DNA from: an uncultured Chitinophagaceae bacterium
Lineage (GTDB): Bacteria; Bacteroidota; Bacteroidia; Chitinophagales; Chitinophagaceae
NCBI GenBank assembly: GCA_937919945.1
Contig: CALESY010000148.1
Span: 1 to 19,851 of the forward strand
Direction of reading: 5' to 3'
DNA length: 19,851 nt
Shown here: piece by piece, positions 1-8,674 of the stretch
Layout: every line of letters begins with the position of its first letter
Numbering within the stretch: the first letter of the stretch is position 1
Translations under genes and position numbers: made by a program
The notes under the pieces: model-generated
Seen by the model: the letters and a program-made list of their open reading frames with translations, nothing else
Told to the model about the DNA's origin: nothing
Databases searched by the model: none

Positions 1-95
1 CAATCAACACACAATCTCTCATCCCGGGCAATTACATCTTGCTCCTCGATGATAATAAAGGCAGCAACATCAGGGTGAAGATTACAAAAGAATAG
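1..95 (+). CDS. C-terminal end of a T9SS-secreted protein (partial, 5' end outside window)
   Basis: An open frame runs in from the left edge (first full codon at position 3) and ends at TAG 93-95. The roughly 30 visible residues include LIPGNYILLLDDNKG and end in VKITKE. This fits the last two strands of a T9SS type A sorting domain, where a G-x-Y-x-L-x-L-x-D pattern is followed by a basic strand and a charged terminus. The family call rests on this short tail alone. The next gene starts 59 nt downstream on the same strand with no hairpin between them, so the two may be co-transcribed. Nothing can be said about the body of the protein. Confidence 0.6.
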   Translation, partial: INTQSLIPGNYILLLDDNKGSNIRVKITKE

Positions 96-154
96 GGGAT
101 ACAGATAAATAAATGTAATTTTAATTGAATCTATAATTATTAATTACTTAGTTT

Positions 155-2467
155 TTGCGTTATCTCGGTTACATAATTATCCTGTTGCTTGCGTGCAGTA
201 ATCTTGCACTAGCACAGACGTATAATCAGGTAACACATACAACAGGTATGCAAACTATTGCTACTGTACAAGTCTCTGTCAGTGCCGTAGGGGGTGCGGG
301 GGTTTATCCCGGAGGTAGTTGTGGTACAGGGCCTTACCACATTGGCAATGCAGTAGGTGGTGCAGCAAGCCGTAGCGGATACGAATATACATTTAACAAA
401 GCGGTAAGAGAAGTGCGTTTTCAGGTTACTGCCAGTGAACCGGGAGAAGAAATATCAGTGAATGTTAATGGTAATAATTATACACTTACTGCTGCAAATA
501 TCAGCAGTTTTTCGGGTACATGCGGCACAAACGGTAATAGTGCCATATCTGGTTCGGGTACGCTGATATTCACATCAGGCGGCAACAATAATACAACAAT
601 CCGTATATCAGATAGTATTCGCAGCATCCGTATACTGAACAGAGACACAATAGCCGGCAGTGTATATAATATGCATTTTGTAATGGATACAACTGTTACC
701 ATGTCGCATATTGCAGATACATTGTGGTGTGCGGGAGATACCATCGAAATACCGTATACCGTATCGGGCAGCTTTGCAGCAAACAACCAGTTTATCTTTC
801 AGCTATCAGACAAGTATGGTAGTTTTGCAACACCTGTTGTTATACAAACCTTACAAGATAATAAAAGCGGGGTATGCAGGGCTGCATTGCCTGTAGTGCC
901 ATCATCTACCGGTTACAAAATAAGGATAGTAGCTACCAACCCTGTGTATATATCTAACCCCAACACATTGCCATTGGCAATAGGTAATATACCAGTTGGT
1001 GCAATATTCAATTCGGGCCCTGCTTGCGAGGGTGCTTATGCGCAGATAGGCTACAGAAACTATTCGCACTTTACCGAGGTACAGTGGAGCAGACAAGGGA
1101 TGCCTGTTTTTTCGAAGCTGCAGTATTATGGTTTTACGCCGGTGAAGATGAGTGATGCAGGGTTGTACATCGGCGAAATGCAGGACTATGGTTGCTCTGT
1201 ATATGACACTACTTTTTTGGTAGTGAAGCCCAATCCGTTGAAGGCTATCAGCACAAACAATAGTCCATTGTGCATTGGCGATACGCTGCTATTGAAGAGT
1301 GCAGTAGACAGCCCGGGTGCTATGAACGTGTGGATACACCCAGATGGTAATACAACAGATACCAACACTATATTGCGCAAAACACCTGTTACTTATACAG
1401 ATGCGGGTAAGTATGTATTGATAACCGTATTGGATGGTTGTGTAGCCTACGATACTACTGCTGTAGTGGTGAAACACAGGCCTGAAACAGGGCTACAGGA
1501 TATAAATACCTGCTTTGGCGATAGCTTGCACCTGCGTATTAAAGATGTGGTACCCGGTATACAATGCGTATGGTATGGCCCCAATAGCTTTATCAGTTAT
1601 GCAAAAGATACAATCATTAAACCCGCCACACAAATTATTAATGGTTTGTACACGGTTACTGCAATATTAAATGGTTGTATCGCCATGGATAGTATGCATG
1701 CCATGGTAAAAGCATTGCCGCCGGCACCCACAGCACCTGCAGATACCACATTGTGTGCAGGCGGTAACTTGCATCTCTATGCAACAAATACGGCTACCGG
1801 AGTGCTATACACTTGGTATGGGCCGAATGGTTTTTTTGTAAATAGTAGTAATGTTGTTGTGGATAATATTGGTGTACCGACTGGTGGTAAATACATAATC
1901 AATGCAGACAGGGATGGGTGTATATTGGCAGATACCTTTAATGTCATGATAAAACCATCGCCCATGCAACCTGATATATACGCTAACAGCCCCGTACGCA
2001 AAGGCGAAACGCTTGTGCTGAAGCTGTTAAATAAAGAAGATGGTGTGAATTATGTATGGGAAGGCCCCGCGGGTTTCAGGTCGGGATTGCTGCAACCCGA
2101 AATACCTGATGTGCAACCCGAAAATACAGGTACATATACATTGCTGGCTGATAAGCAAGGTTGCCTTGCGTCGGGTATACTGCAAGTAACTATTGCAGAC
2201 GTTGCAGATACAGGCTATGTAATGCTGTATCCCAATCCGAACAATGGAAATTTCACATTAAAAGGATTATTCAGCAGAGATATACAGGTTGGTGTACGCG
2301 TATTGAATGCCATAGGGCAAGAAATGTATTATGAAAATATACCAACAATTAATAAATCTATGTTAGTACAGATGAAGCTAGAAGGGGTATTAGCCAGCGG
2401 TAGTTATCAATTAAGGTTGTCTGCAGATGGTAAATTACATACACTGCGTTTTGTAGTAAGCAGGTAG
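155..2467 (+). CDS. T9SS type A cargo protein with Ig/PKD-like repeats
   Basis: A 770-residue secreted, probably surface-attached protein. The start is TTG: an in-frame TAG lies at 149-151 and the first in-frame ATG falls after the signal peptide (residues 1-20, ending LALA before Q21). Residues about 22-185 are a Gly/Ser/Asn-rich beta region that I do not recognise. Residues about 186-283 contain FQLSDKYGSF and form a module also found in the next gene. Five Ig/PKD-like units follow at about 285-680, most with a C-x-G start (PLCIGD, NTCFGD, TLCAGG), a W(Y/E)GP(N/A)GF core and a GxYxx...GC end. The fifth has R in place of the first Cys (SPVRKGE). Residues about 686-770 are a T9SS type A sorting domain (YPNPNNGNF). 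The likely role is adhesion or surface display, inferred from architecture only. Confidence 0.88.
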   Translation: MRYLGYIIILLLACSNLALAQTYNQVTHTTGMQTIATVQVSVSAVGGAGVYPGGSCGTGPYHIGNAVGGAASRSGYEYTFNKAVREVRFQVTASEPGEEISVNVNGNNYTLTAANISSFSGTCGTNGNSAISGSGTLIFTSGGNNNTTIRISDSIRSIRILNRDTIAGSVYNMHFVMDTTVTMSHIADTLWCAGDTIEIPYTVSGSFAANNQFIFQLSDKYGSFATPVVIQTLQDNKSGVCRAALPVVPSSTGYKIRIVATNPVYISNPNTLPLAIGNIPVGAIFNSGPACEGAYAQIGYRNYSHFTEVQWSRQGMPVFSKLQYYGFTPVKMSDAGLYIGEMQDYGCSVYDTTFLVVKPNPLKAISTNNSPLCIGDTLLLKSAVDSPGAMNVWIHPDGNTTDTNTILRKTPVTYTDAGKYVLITVLDGCVAYDTTAVVVKHRPETGLQDINTCFGDSLHLRIKDVVPGIQCVWYGPNSFISYAKDTIIKPATQIINGLYTVTAILNGCIAMDSMHAMVKALPPAPTAPADTTLCAGGNLHLYATNTATGVLYTWYGPNGFFVNSSNVVVDNIGVPTGGKYIINADRDGCILADTFNVMIKPSPMQPDIYANSPVRKGETLVLKLLNKEDGVNYVWEGPAGFRSGLLQPEIPDVQPENTGTYTLLADKQGCLASGILQVTIADVADTGYVMLYPNPNNGNFTLKGLFSRDIQVGVRVLNAIGQEMYYENIPTINKSMLVQMKLEGVLASGSYQLRLSADGKLHTLRFVVSR

Positions 2468-2608
2468 TTGTATAATTCATTGATAGTTAATTAGTTACTT
2501 TAAAAACCCCGCTCATTAATATCTGATTAAAATACTGCTATCCGGCAAGCTTTCACTTAGAAAATATTAATTTTATCCGTATCATATTGACTTACATTAA
2601 CACTACGG

Positions 2609-5600
2609 ATGAAACATACGTATAAATGGCTGCTGCTGCTATGTCTGCAAAGTATTTGCACACATGCTTTATTTGCTAAAAACGCAGATAAGGTAACGGT
2701 ATCCGCACCGCTATATTTTGTACAGAATAAAGGACAAATTACCGATCAGCATGGGCAAAACAGGAATGATATTGACTTTGTAATGAAAGCCAAATCAATG
2801 AACCTGTATGTAATGAGCAACGGACTGCACTATCAATGGTACAACAGCAAGGTTGAAGACAAGAAAAAGGATAATGTACCAATAGAAAGCTACCGAATAG
2901 ATATGACATTGATAGGCGCTAAAGATGTAGTGCCTGTAACAGCCAACGAGCAAGTATACCATGAGCGTTATTACGGCCCTGCATATGGCAACAATGGAAT
3001 TATGGCGCGCAGTTTTCGTAAACTAACTTATTCAAACGTTTACCCTAATATCGACTGGGTGTTGTATATCGATGCAAAAGGACAACAACTGAAGTACGAT
3101 TTTGTAATACACAAAGGAGGTAATGTTGCAGATATACGCATAGCTTACAAAGGTGCTACCGCCCTTGCTATAGATGGAGGGCAGTTGCTTATAACAAGCC
3201 CCATGGGTACGGTAACAGAAGCTGCACCGTATACTTATTATGCTGAAGGTAAAGAAAGCGTTTCAAGCGCTTATGTACTGAACGATAATGTACTGACTTT
3301 TGATGTTGCAGATGTAACACCGCAACAAACTATGGTTATTGATCCTTCACTGGATTGGAGTACATATTTTGGTGGTTTCAGTGTAGAGTGCGCTTATGCT
3401 GTATCTTCAGACACATCCGGCCACGCCTATCTGGTAGGGCATACAACCAGCAGTGCAGGTATTGCAACAACAGGGGCATACCAGACAACGTACGTTGCAA
3501 ATAAAGATGCCTATATAGCGTGTTTCGACAGCTCCGGTATATTGACATGGGCAACCTACTATGGTGGCAGTAACAGCGATAACTTTTTCTATGTAACTAC
3601 AGATACACTTGGCGGTATATATGCGGCTGGCATTACTGCTACTACCAGTGGTATGACTACAACAGGTTCTCACCAGCCAGTTTTCGGTGGTGGTGTCAGC
3701 GATGCGTATATGGTAAAGTTTGATGCAACAGGTGCAAGACAGTGGGCTACCTACTTTGGTGGTGGCGGTGATGAAGCAGTAGCTGCATCGTTTGACGACT
3801 ATATGGTAAGCATCACATGGGATAAGGCAACAAACAAAGTATATCTCTGTGGTATGACAACCAGCCCGTCAGGCATAGCTACTACAGGTACACACCAAAC
3901 TACGATAGGCGGGTTGAAAGACGGATATCTGGCACAATTTACTACTGCAGGTGTATTGCAATGGGCAACCTACTACGGCGGCAGCAACGATGATAAGATA
4001 GTAAAAATGAGTTCAGACCTGTCTGGTAATGTATATGTAACAGGTATTACAACTAGTACTGCAGACATTGCCACAACAGGCGCACACCAAACAACACTTG
4101 CTGGCGGGATAGATGCATTTGTAGCAAAATTTAATGCTGCAGGCGTGCGTCAATGGGCTACTTACTATGGCGGTAGCAATGATGATGGCAGTAGCGGTAT
4201 AGCAAATGATAATACCGGCAATGTATACATTGCCGGTGCTACAACCAGCACAACAGGTATTAGCACCACAGGCAGCTTTCAGCAGTTTATAGCAGGTACA
4301 GGTCCTACAGACGCGTTCCTGATAAAATTCAATCCGTCAGGTGTACGCCAATGGGGTACTTATCTGGGCGGCATATCTCCGGATAATACATCGGATATTG
4401 CGATAGATGGCAATAACAACATATGCTTCAGCGGTACTACCGGCAGTATAGGTATTGCTACTCCGGGTTCTTACCAATCATCGTTCGGCGGAAACAGCGA
4501 TGCATATATAGCAGTATTTGGCCCGCAAGGAACACGTACATGGGTATCATATATAGGTGGTACAGATGCGGATAATGGTTTTGGTATCAGTTATAGCCGT
4601 ACGGGCGACCTGTTTGTAGCCGGCAATACCAGTAGTATGTCATCTATTGCATCGCCCGGTTCTTATCAGATGGTATTGAGCGGTTCGCAAGATGGGTATG
4701 TTGCCAAATTCAAAGCAGATACTTCTGCTTATGTTACATCCATAGCCCCTTTGTCTGTATGTCAGGGTGATTCTATTACGGTCAACTACGCCATAACAAA
4801 TCCTTTTCTTTCAGGTAATGTATTTACCGTTCAACTGTCAGACGAGTTTGGTTCTTTCGGTACCACCACCACATTGGGTACTAAGACTACCAATCAACCA
4901 GGCAGTATACGCGTGAGGATACCGTTAACAGCTACCCCCGGAACATTGTATAAGATAAGGTTAGTTTATAGCTCTCCATCAGGCACAGGCTATGGCAGTT
5001 CAGAAAATCTGACAGTGAGGCTGAAACCATCTATACCTACTGCTACCAGCAACAGCCCCGTATGCAGTGGCAATATGTTTGCCTTTACTGCAAGTAGTAC
5101 TACACCCAATGTAACGTATAGCTGGGTAGGGCCTAATGGCTTTACAAGTACAAACCAAACAGAATTTATAACTCCCGCACCTACAAATGTATCGGGTAAG
5201 TATGTTGTTACTGCTACACTCAGCGGTTGCTCAACAAAAGATAGTTTCGTAGCGCAGATAGATAGTACGCCAGTAAAACCGGTTGTAGGTAGTAATGGCC
5301 CCAGCATCTGTAGTGGCAATACAATAGTGCTTACATCATCCAGCGCTACTGCAGGAACTACCTATTTATGGAACGGTCCATCCGGCTTTTCTTCCACCGT
5401 GCAAAATCCGGGAATAACAAGTGCAACTACTGCCAATACAGGTAAGTATGTGGTAACTGCAAGGCTGGGTAATTGTACCAGCAAAGACAGCTTGCAGATA
5501 ACCGTTTACAATACATTGACTCCTGATGTAAATGCAACCATCACACCCGGGGCTAATATATGTTTGGGAGATATGGTAACATTTCGCGCTAATACTAAGG

Positions 5601-6358
5601 ATGGCGGAACGTCGCCAACCTTACAATGGTATCTGAACGGTATGGCCATCAGCGGCGCTAATGCTGCAACATGGTCGAGCAATACATTGACAACAGGTGA
5701 TGTGGTGTATTGTATATTCAATGCTAATTGGCCTTGTCTTACAAAGCCTGCAGATACCAGCAACAGCTTTACAATCAACGCGCTTGGCAATGTACCACCA
5801 ACTGCAAATATTACAGCATCGCCCGGGTTGAATGTGCCAACCGGTACGGCAATTACTTTTACTGCTACGCATACTAATATGGGTACCAACCCTACATACA
5901 AATGGCTGAAAAATGGCGTAGTCGTTTCGAGCGGTATGATGCCGGTGTATATTGCTACTGTAGACCTGAATATAAAAACAGGTGATCAGATAACTTTGAT
6001 AATGTATAGTGACCTGGTATGTGCAGAACCGGACAGTGCCATCAGTAACACGCTGACCATCGGGAAAAACATTCAACTAAATGTTGGTAATACACAAAGT
6101 GATGAAAGTGATTGGCAACTACACCCGAACCCTAACAGTGGTAAGTTTACCCTCTATACAAATAAGGCAACCAATGCCAGCTACGATGCAGCAATTATTG
6201 ATGCAGTAGGCAGAGTGGTATATACAGATAAGATATTTAGCAACAATGGCAGGGTTACACACACTGTCAATACAAATAACTTGCCTGCAGGTGTATATCT
6301 GCTGCGCATCTATAACGGAGATACAGCAGGCTACCTGCGTTTCAGTGTAGTGCACTAA
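2609..6358 (+). CDS. SBBP-repeat, Ig-like T9SS cargo protein
   Basis: A 1249-residue secreted protein. A signal peptide (about 1-23) is followed by a conserved N-terminal domain at about 32-245 containing FVQNKGQ, of the type that precedes SBBP repeats in many Bacteroidota proteins (DUF7948-like; name from memory). Seven repeats at about 249-705 begin with (A/S/G)TY(Y/F/L)GG or VSYIGG and contain G(N/G)xYxxGxTxS and DA(Y/F)xxKF. They are typical SBBP repeats and probably fold as a beta-propeller. Residues about 712-805 contain VQLSDEFGSF and match a module in the upstream gene. Four Ig/PKD-like units follow, with the last two more divergent. Residues about 1166-1249 are a T9SS type A sorting domain (HPNPNSGKF). 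A strong terminator follows at 6383. The gene lies 141 nt after its neighbour and may have its own promoter. Its substrate or binding partner is unknown. Confidence 0.9.
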   Translation: MKHTYKWLLLLCLQSICTHALFAKNADKVTVSAPLYFVQNKGQITDQHGQNRNDIDFVMKAKSMNLYVMSNGLHYQWYNSKVEDKKKDNVPIESYRIDMTLIGAKDVVPVTANEQVYHERYYGPAYGNNGIMARSFRKLTYSNVYPNIDWVLYIDAKGQQLKYDFVIHKGGNVADIRIAYKGATALAIDGGQLLITSPMGTVTEAAPYTYYAEGKESVSSAYVLNDNVLTFDVADVTPQQTMVIDPSLDWSTYFGGFSVECAYAVSSDTSGHAYLVGHTTSSAGIATTGAYQTTYVANKDAYIACFDSSGILTWATYYGGSNSDNFFYVTTDTLGGIYAAGITATTSGMTTTGSHQPVFGGGVSDAYMVKFDATGARQWATYFGGGGDEAVAASFDDYMVSITWDKATNKVYLCGMTTSPSGIATTGTHQTTIGGLKDGYLAQFTTAGVLQWATYYGGSNDDKIVKMSSDLSGNVYVTGITTSTADIATTGAHQTTLAGGIDAFVAKFNAAGVRQWATYYGGSNDDGSSGIANDNTGNVYIAGATTSTTGISTTGSFQQFIAGTGPTDAFLIKFNPSGVRQWGTYLGGISPDNTSDIAIDGNNNICFSGTTGSIGIATPGSYQSSFGGNSDAYIAVFGPQGTRTWVSYIGGTDADNGFGISYSRTGDLFVAGNTSSMSSIASPGSYQMVLSGSQDGYVAKFKADTSAYVTSIAPLSVCQGDSITVNYAITNPFLSGNVFTVQLSDEFGSFGTTTTLGTKTTNQPGSIRVRIPLTATPGTLYKIRLVYSSPSGTGYGSSENLTVRLKPSIPTATSNSPVCSGNMFAFTASSTTPNVTYSWVGPNGFTSTNQTEFITPAPTNVSGKYVVTATLSGCSTKDSFVAQIDSTPVKPVVGSNGPSICSGNTIVLTSSSATAGTTYLWNGPSGFSSTVQNPGITSATTANTGKYVVTARLGNCTSKDSLQITVYNTLTPDVNATITPGANICLGDMVTFRANTKDGGTSPTLQWYLNGMAISGANAATWSSNTLTTGDVVYCIFNANWPCLTKPADTSNSFTINALGNVPPTANITASPGLNVPTGTAITFTATHTNMGTNPTYKWLKNGVVVSSGMMPVYIATVDLNIKTGDQITLIMYSDLVCAEPDSAISNTLTIGKNIQLNVGNTQSDESDWQLHPNPNSGKFTLYTNKATNASYDAAIIDAVGRVVYTDKIFSNNGRVTHTVNTNNLPAGVYLLRIYNGDTAGYLRFSVVH

Positions 6359-6382
6359 ACAATATCTGCCGTTTTACCTGTG

Positions 6383-6414
6383 TTGCCGCCCATCAAAGGC
6401 GGCAATGCTATTTT
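6383..6414 (+). terminator. Intrinsic terminator after the SBBP-repeat gene
   Basis: A perfect 8-bp stem pairs TTGCCGCC (6383-6390) with GGCGGCAA (6398-6405) around a 7-nt loop. TGCTATTTT follows. It lies 24 nt after the stop codon at 6358. Confidence 0.75.
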
Positions 6415-6421
6415 GGGTACC

Positions 6422-6469
6422 AACTGTTAGGTTATTACAAAAAATCCCCCCTTTGGGGCATAAACAGTT
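6422..6469. repeat. Inverted repeat upstream of the small secreted protein gene
   Basis: AACTGTT (6422-6428) and AACAGTT (6463-6469) are perfect complements. They enclose a small CCCC-TTT-GGGG hairpin (6448-6458). There is no T-run, so it is not a good terminator. It lies 43 nt before the ATG at 6512 and could be a regulatory structure, but its function is unknown. Confidence 0.35.
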
Positions 6470-6511
6470 TGCAGAGATACTTGTTACATAAGAAGTAAAT
6501 CATTTTTGAGC

Positions 6512-6973
6512 ATGAAGCAGATTATTTTAGCAGTTGCCATATTATTTACACATTTGGCTGCAAAGGCAGGTAATACAGATGAATTATTGCGTTTGATAAA
6601 TGAGGCTGCCGGTTTGAATGCAGGTATATCGAAATTCGGGTATAAAGCATGGTATACTGATGACGGTAAATGCATGATACGCATTGCTGAGATGATTGAA
6701 GTATTCGGCACTAAAGATACAGACCCAGCATTGTATGATATAGACTTGAGTAATGCAGTATTGGGTGAAACGGTAAAGATATTGCCTGGTAAGAATGGCA
6801 AATTTATCCTCCAATTTGATAAACGAATATGCAAAAAGAATAACCGTAGAAATGTAACGCTTGAGGTAATATTCTTTTTAGGGGGTAAGAGCCGTGAAGC
6901 AGAATACCGGGAAATGGCATTAGTAGTACAAGATGCTATAAAAGCATCAGCAGCTGTATGCAAGGGTGCATAG
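6512..6973 (+). CDS. Small secreted hypothetical protein
   Basis: A 153-residue protein counted from ATG 6512. A TTG two codons upstream (6506) is open, but the ATG directly precedes a normal signal peptide (MKQIILAVAILFTHLAAKA, cleavage before GNTDE), so I prefer it. The mature part is about 134 residues, mixed alpha/beta, and lysine-rich in its second half. It carries Cys in GKCMIR, RICKK and AVCKG. I do not recognise the family. It is flanked upstream by the terminator of the SBBP gene and converges with the acetyltransferase gene, leaving only 9 nt between their stop codons. The opposite strand carries a long open frame, but that frame has no comparable signal peptide or composition. The protein is probably periplasmic or exported. 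Confidence 0.75.
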   Translation: MKQIILAVAILFTHLAAKAGNTDELLRLINEAAGLNAGISKFGYKAWYTDDGKCMIRIAEMIEVFGTKDTDPALYDIDLSNAVLGETVKILPGKNGKFILQFDKRICKKNNRRNVTLEVIFFLGGKSREAEYREMALVVQDAIKASAAVCKGA

Positions 6974-6982
6974 CATAGGTGT

Positions 6983-7282
6983 CTACAATACGTGGTGTAC
7001 TATCCGGTCCCATTCCGGGTGGCGCTTTATGTAAGAGCTGGCAAAGGGGCAAAGGGGTATAATCTTCCAACCATGCTCTTCTATATAAGCAAATACTTTT
7101 TCGGCCAGCATCTTACCAATACCTTTCCCTTCCAGTTCGGCAGGTACTTCTGTATGTGCTATGATGAGCATATCTGCCGTGCGGCTATATTCCATAAATG
7201 GTACTAAACCATTCATATGCATTTCAAAACGTTGTGCAGCCTCGTTGTGCACAAGTGGTGTGTCATTAATAATAACAGTCAT
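6983..7282 (-). CDS. GNAT-family N-acetyltransferase, YjdJ-like
   Basis: A 99-residue protein from ATG 7282, read leftwards. An in-frame ATG at 7315 would add 11 residues, but the shorter form matches the usual size of these small acetyltransferases. Visible family features are RFEM near the N-terminus, a central HTEVP, the acetyl-CoA pyrophosphate-binding loop EGKGIGKML (about 51-59), and the C-terminal CPF...YIKRHPEW (about 78-91). These are diagnostic of the YjdJ/PF14542 type. Family members are predicted cytoplasmic acetyl-CoA-dependent N-acetyltransferases, most with unknown substrate. The gene is convergent with the + strand gene ending at 6973. The thioredoxin-fold gene upstream on the same strand ends in a terminator, so this gene probably has its own promoter between 7283 and 7486. 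Confidence 0.88.
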   Translation of the reverse strand: MTVIINDTPLVHNEAAQRFEMHMNGLVPFMEYSRTADMLIIAHTEVPAELEGKGIGKMLAEKVFAYIEEHGWKIIPLCPFASSYIKRHPEWDRIVHHVL

Positions 7283-7352
7283 AATGGATGTTGTTTGTTT
7301 TGTAAATGATAGCATTGTGTATCATTTATCTCTCTCGGCCAAAACATGCAAC

Positions 7353-7366
7353 GTATATTGATATAC
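7353..7366. promoter_or_regulatory. 14-bp near-palindrome upstream of the acetyltransferase gene
   Basis: GTATAT (7353-7358) and ATATAC (7361-7366) are perfect complements around TG. The site lies 70 nt upstream of the ATG at 7282 in an A+T-rich region. It could be an operator, but A+T-rich DNA yields such palindromes by chance. Confidence 0.25.
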
Positions 7367-7486
7367 AGGGAATGTTGCGCAATATACTATATATATTTTT
7401 ATTGCCCCAAATAGTGCTTTAATTTATTGTAAACAGTGATATTGTATTTTGCTATAAGTATAACGATATAGTAGTATTAGTTTATA

Positions 7487-7513
7487 ATAAAAACACCCCG
7501 CACTAAGCAGGGC
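7487..7513 (-). terminator. Intrinsic terminator of the thioredoxin-fold gene
   Basis: On the - strand, GCCCTGC (7513-7507) pairs with GCGGGGT (7501-7495) around TTAGT, with two G-U wobbles, and is followed by GTTTTTATT. The wobbles become mismatches on the + strand, which supports - strand function. It starts 30 nt after the stop codon at 7543. Confidence 0.7.
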
Positions 7514-7542
7514 GCAATAACTAAGTGTAGTGTACTTGTGTG

Positions 7543-7974
7543 TTATTTCTTTTTCTCTTTAACGTCTTTGCCAAACTGTAACAATTGCGCAGCAGGCATA
7601 TAGCCCATCGTGCGCCCGGCTTCATTTCCGTTTTTGTCAATTATCAGCAGGGTGGGGAAGCCTTGTATATTGTTTTGCTCTGCAAACTTTATCCATTCAC
7701 CTTCCTCTGCATCAATGGCTATGTTGATGAAATTTTTATTGAAATAGTCGCCCAATGTTTTATCGGGAAAGGTATTCTTTTTCAGCAGCTTGCATGGGCC
7801 ACACCAAGTGGTGTAGACATCAACAAATATCATTTTGTTTTCTTTTTTTGCTTTGGCAAGCGTTTCTTTCCATGTCAGTTTACTGAAATGTATACCTTTC
7901 CCTGTATTGCCGTCATTAGCAATAGCAGCAATTGAAAGTAGCAGAGGCAGTATTAAAAGCCATATTTTTTTCAT
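7543..7974 (-). CDS. Periplasmic thioredoxin-fold protein (WCGPC)
   Basis: A 143-residue exported protein. A signal peptide (about 1-19, ending AIA before ND) is followed by a single thioredoxin fold. The redox motif WCGPC is at 57-61, the strand before it is MIFVDVYTTW, and the cis-proline loop is GFPT (P107). TLLIIDKNGNEAGR follows as the typical edge strands, and the end is very lysine-rich. It resembles the Thioredoxin_7/DsbD C-terminal type of protein, usually a thiol-disulfide reductant or an exchange partner in the periplasm. There is no lipobox. It appears to be a single-gene unit with its own terminator downstream, and no Dsb partner lies nearby, so its substrates cannot be inferred from context. 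Confidence 0.9.
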   Translation of the reverse strand: MKKIWLLILPLLLSIAAIANDGNTGKGIHFSKLTWKETLAKAKKENKMIFVDVYTTWCGPCKLLKKNTFPDKTLGDYFNKNFINIAIDAEEGEWIKFAEQNNIQGFPTLLIIDKNGNEAGRTMGYMPAAQLLQFGKDVKEKKK

Positions 7975-8065
7975 CTGATTGAATATCCTTTTTGTTTAAA
8001 ACAAGGACATTAAAATTAACGAAACAGCTTGGAATACAGTTGTTAAAAAAACGAGAAAACAGCAA

Positions 8066-8086
8066 ACCGCATACCGCATACCGCAT
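8066..8086. repeat. Three tandem copies of a 7-bp unit
   Basis: ACCGCAT is repeated exactly three times (8066-8072, 8073-8079, 8080-8086), followed by a degenerate ACGGATT. It lies between the starts of the thioredoxin-fold gene and the end of the 67-residue gene. No known element is recognised. Confidence 0.6.
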
Positions 8087-8160
8087 ACGGATTGTATGTA
8101 TGTTATATGTAAACAGGTATGTTACAACCCTGCCGGGTATTAGCCGAAGTATATTTTTGA

Positions 8161-8364
8161 TTAATGCTTTTGCCTTTGCTCACGTACCATACGGGTGGCT
8201 ATGGCAATAGCATCGGCATCACTGGCTGCTTTTACCAATGCAAATGTGAGCTGTGCTATTTCATTTTCGTATACTACATTGCTTTCGTTGACATACGTCT
8301 GCTGTGTAGTAGGAAAGCATGATAGCACCTCGTCTTGCCTGAACACTACTCTATAGTAACTCAT
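8161..8364 (-). CDS. Small hypothetical protein (67 aa)
   Basis: A 67-residue soluble, cytoplasmic-type protein. It starts MSYYRVVFRQDEV and ends in a helical, Ala-rich and basic stretch (ALVKAASDADAIAIATRMV). There is no signal peptide, no membrane segment and no metal motif. The regular alternation and amino-acid mix look like a real gene, and no competing frame is better, but I do not recognise the family. It is transcribed on the - strand, 186 nt upstream of the thioredoxin-fold gene. That gap holds the ACCGCAT repeats, so I cannot say whether the two are co-transcribed. Confidence 0.6.
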   Translation of the reverse strand: MSYYRVVFRQDEVLSCFPTTQQTYVNESNVVYENEIAQLTFALVKAASDADAIAIATRMVREQRQKH

Positions 8365-8674
8365 GTGTTAACGCTATTATGCTTAGTTACAAAGCTACCT
8401 TCATGCATAAGGGGATGCCAAAAAAACCGCTTTCGTTAACTAGCGATTAACATCAATCGGTGGAGCGGAGGTCATTATTATTAGGGTAGATGAACCCAAG
8501 CTATATGGAGACGAAATGTATGCGAAGACCTTATTATTAAAGGGTTATGGGTGTATCCTTTTCTTTTCATACACCCAAAATAGCAGCTATAAATCATAAC
8601 ACTATTCCTATATATAGAGTATATTTATATTACAAAACACCCAATACAATAACGCATACATAAAAACATCTGTT
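8365..8674. other. Intergenic region between divergent genes
   Basis: 310 nt between the divergent starts at 8364 (-) and 8675 (+). It holds a 9-bp stem-loop (8548-8577), two similar stretches (TTATTATTAGGGT at about 8474 and TTATTATTAAAGGGT at about 8531), and a stop-free frame at about 8444-8600 that has no ATG for its first half. An A+T-rich patch at 8608-8633 includes TATATTTA, one mismatch from the TAnnTTTG -7 box, and could be the promoter of the + strand gene. No convincing gene is present. Confidence 0.4.
8548..8577. repeat. 9-bp inverted repeat (stem-loop)
   Basis: TGGGTGTAT (8548-8556) and ATACACCCA (8569-8577) are perfect complements around a 12-nt pyrimidine-rich loop (CCTTTTCTTTTC). 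There is no T-run on either strand, so a terminator is unlikely. It lies about 100 nt upstream of the first ELWxxDGT gene. Confidence 0.5.

Noticed and set aside
5506..6076. Two overlapping - strand frames of 131 and 151 residues
   Set aside because: They lie inside the well-supported SBBP/Ig-like gene, mirror its repeats, and have improbable composition.
6484..6963. 159-residue open frame on the - strand opposite the small secreted protein
   Set aside because: The + strand frame has a clear signal peptide and ordinary codon use. The - frame has neither and almost fully overlaps it.
8066..8090. CRISPR-like repeat
   Set aside because: The repeat units are only 7 bp and directly adjacent, without spacers, and no cas gene is present.
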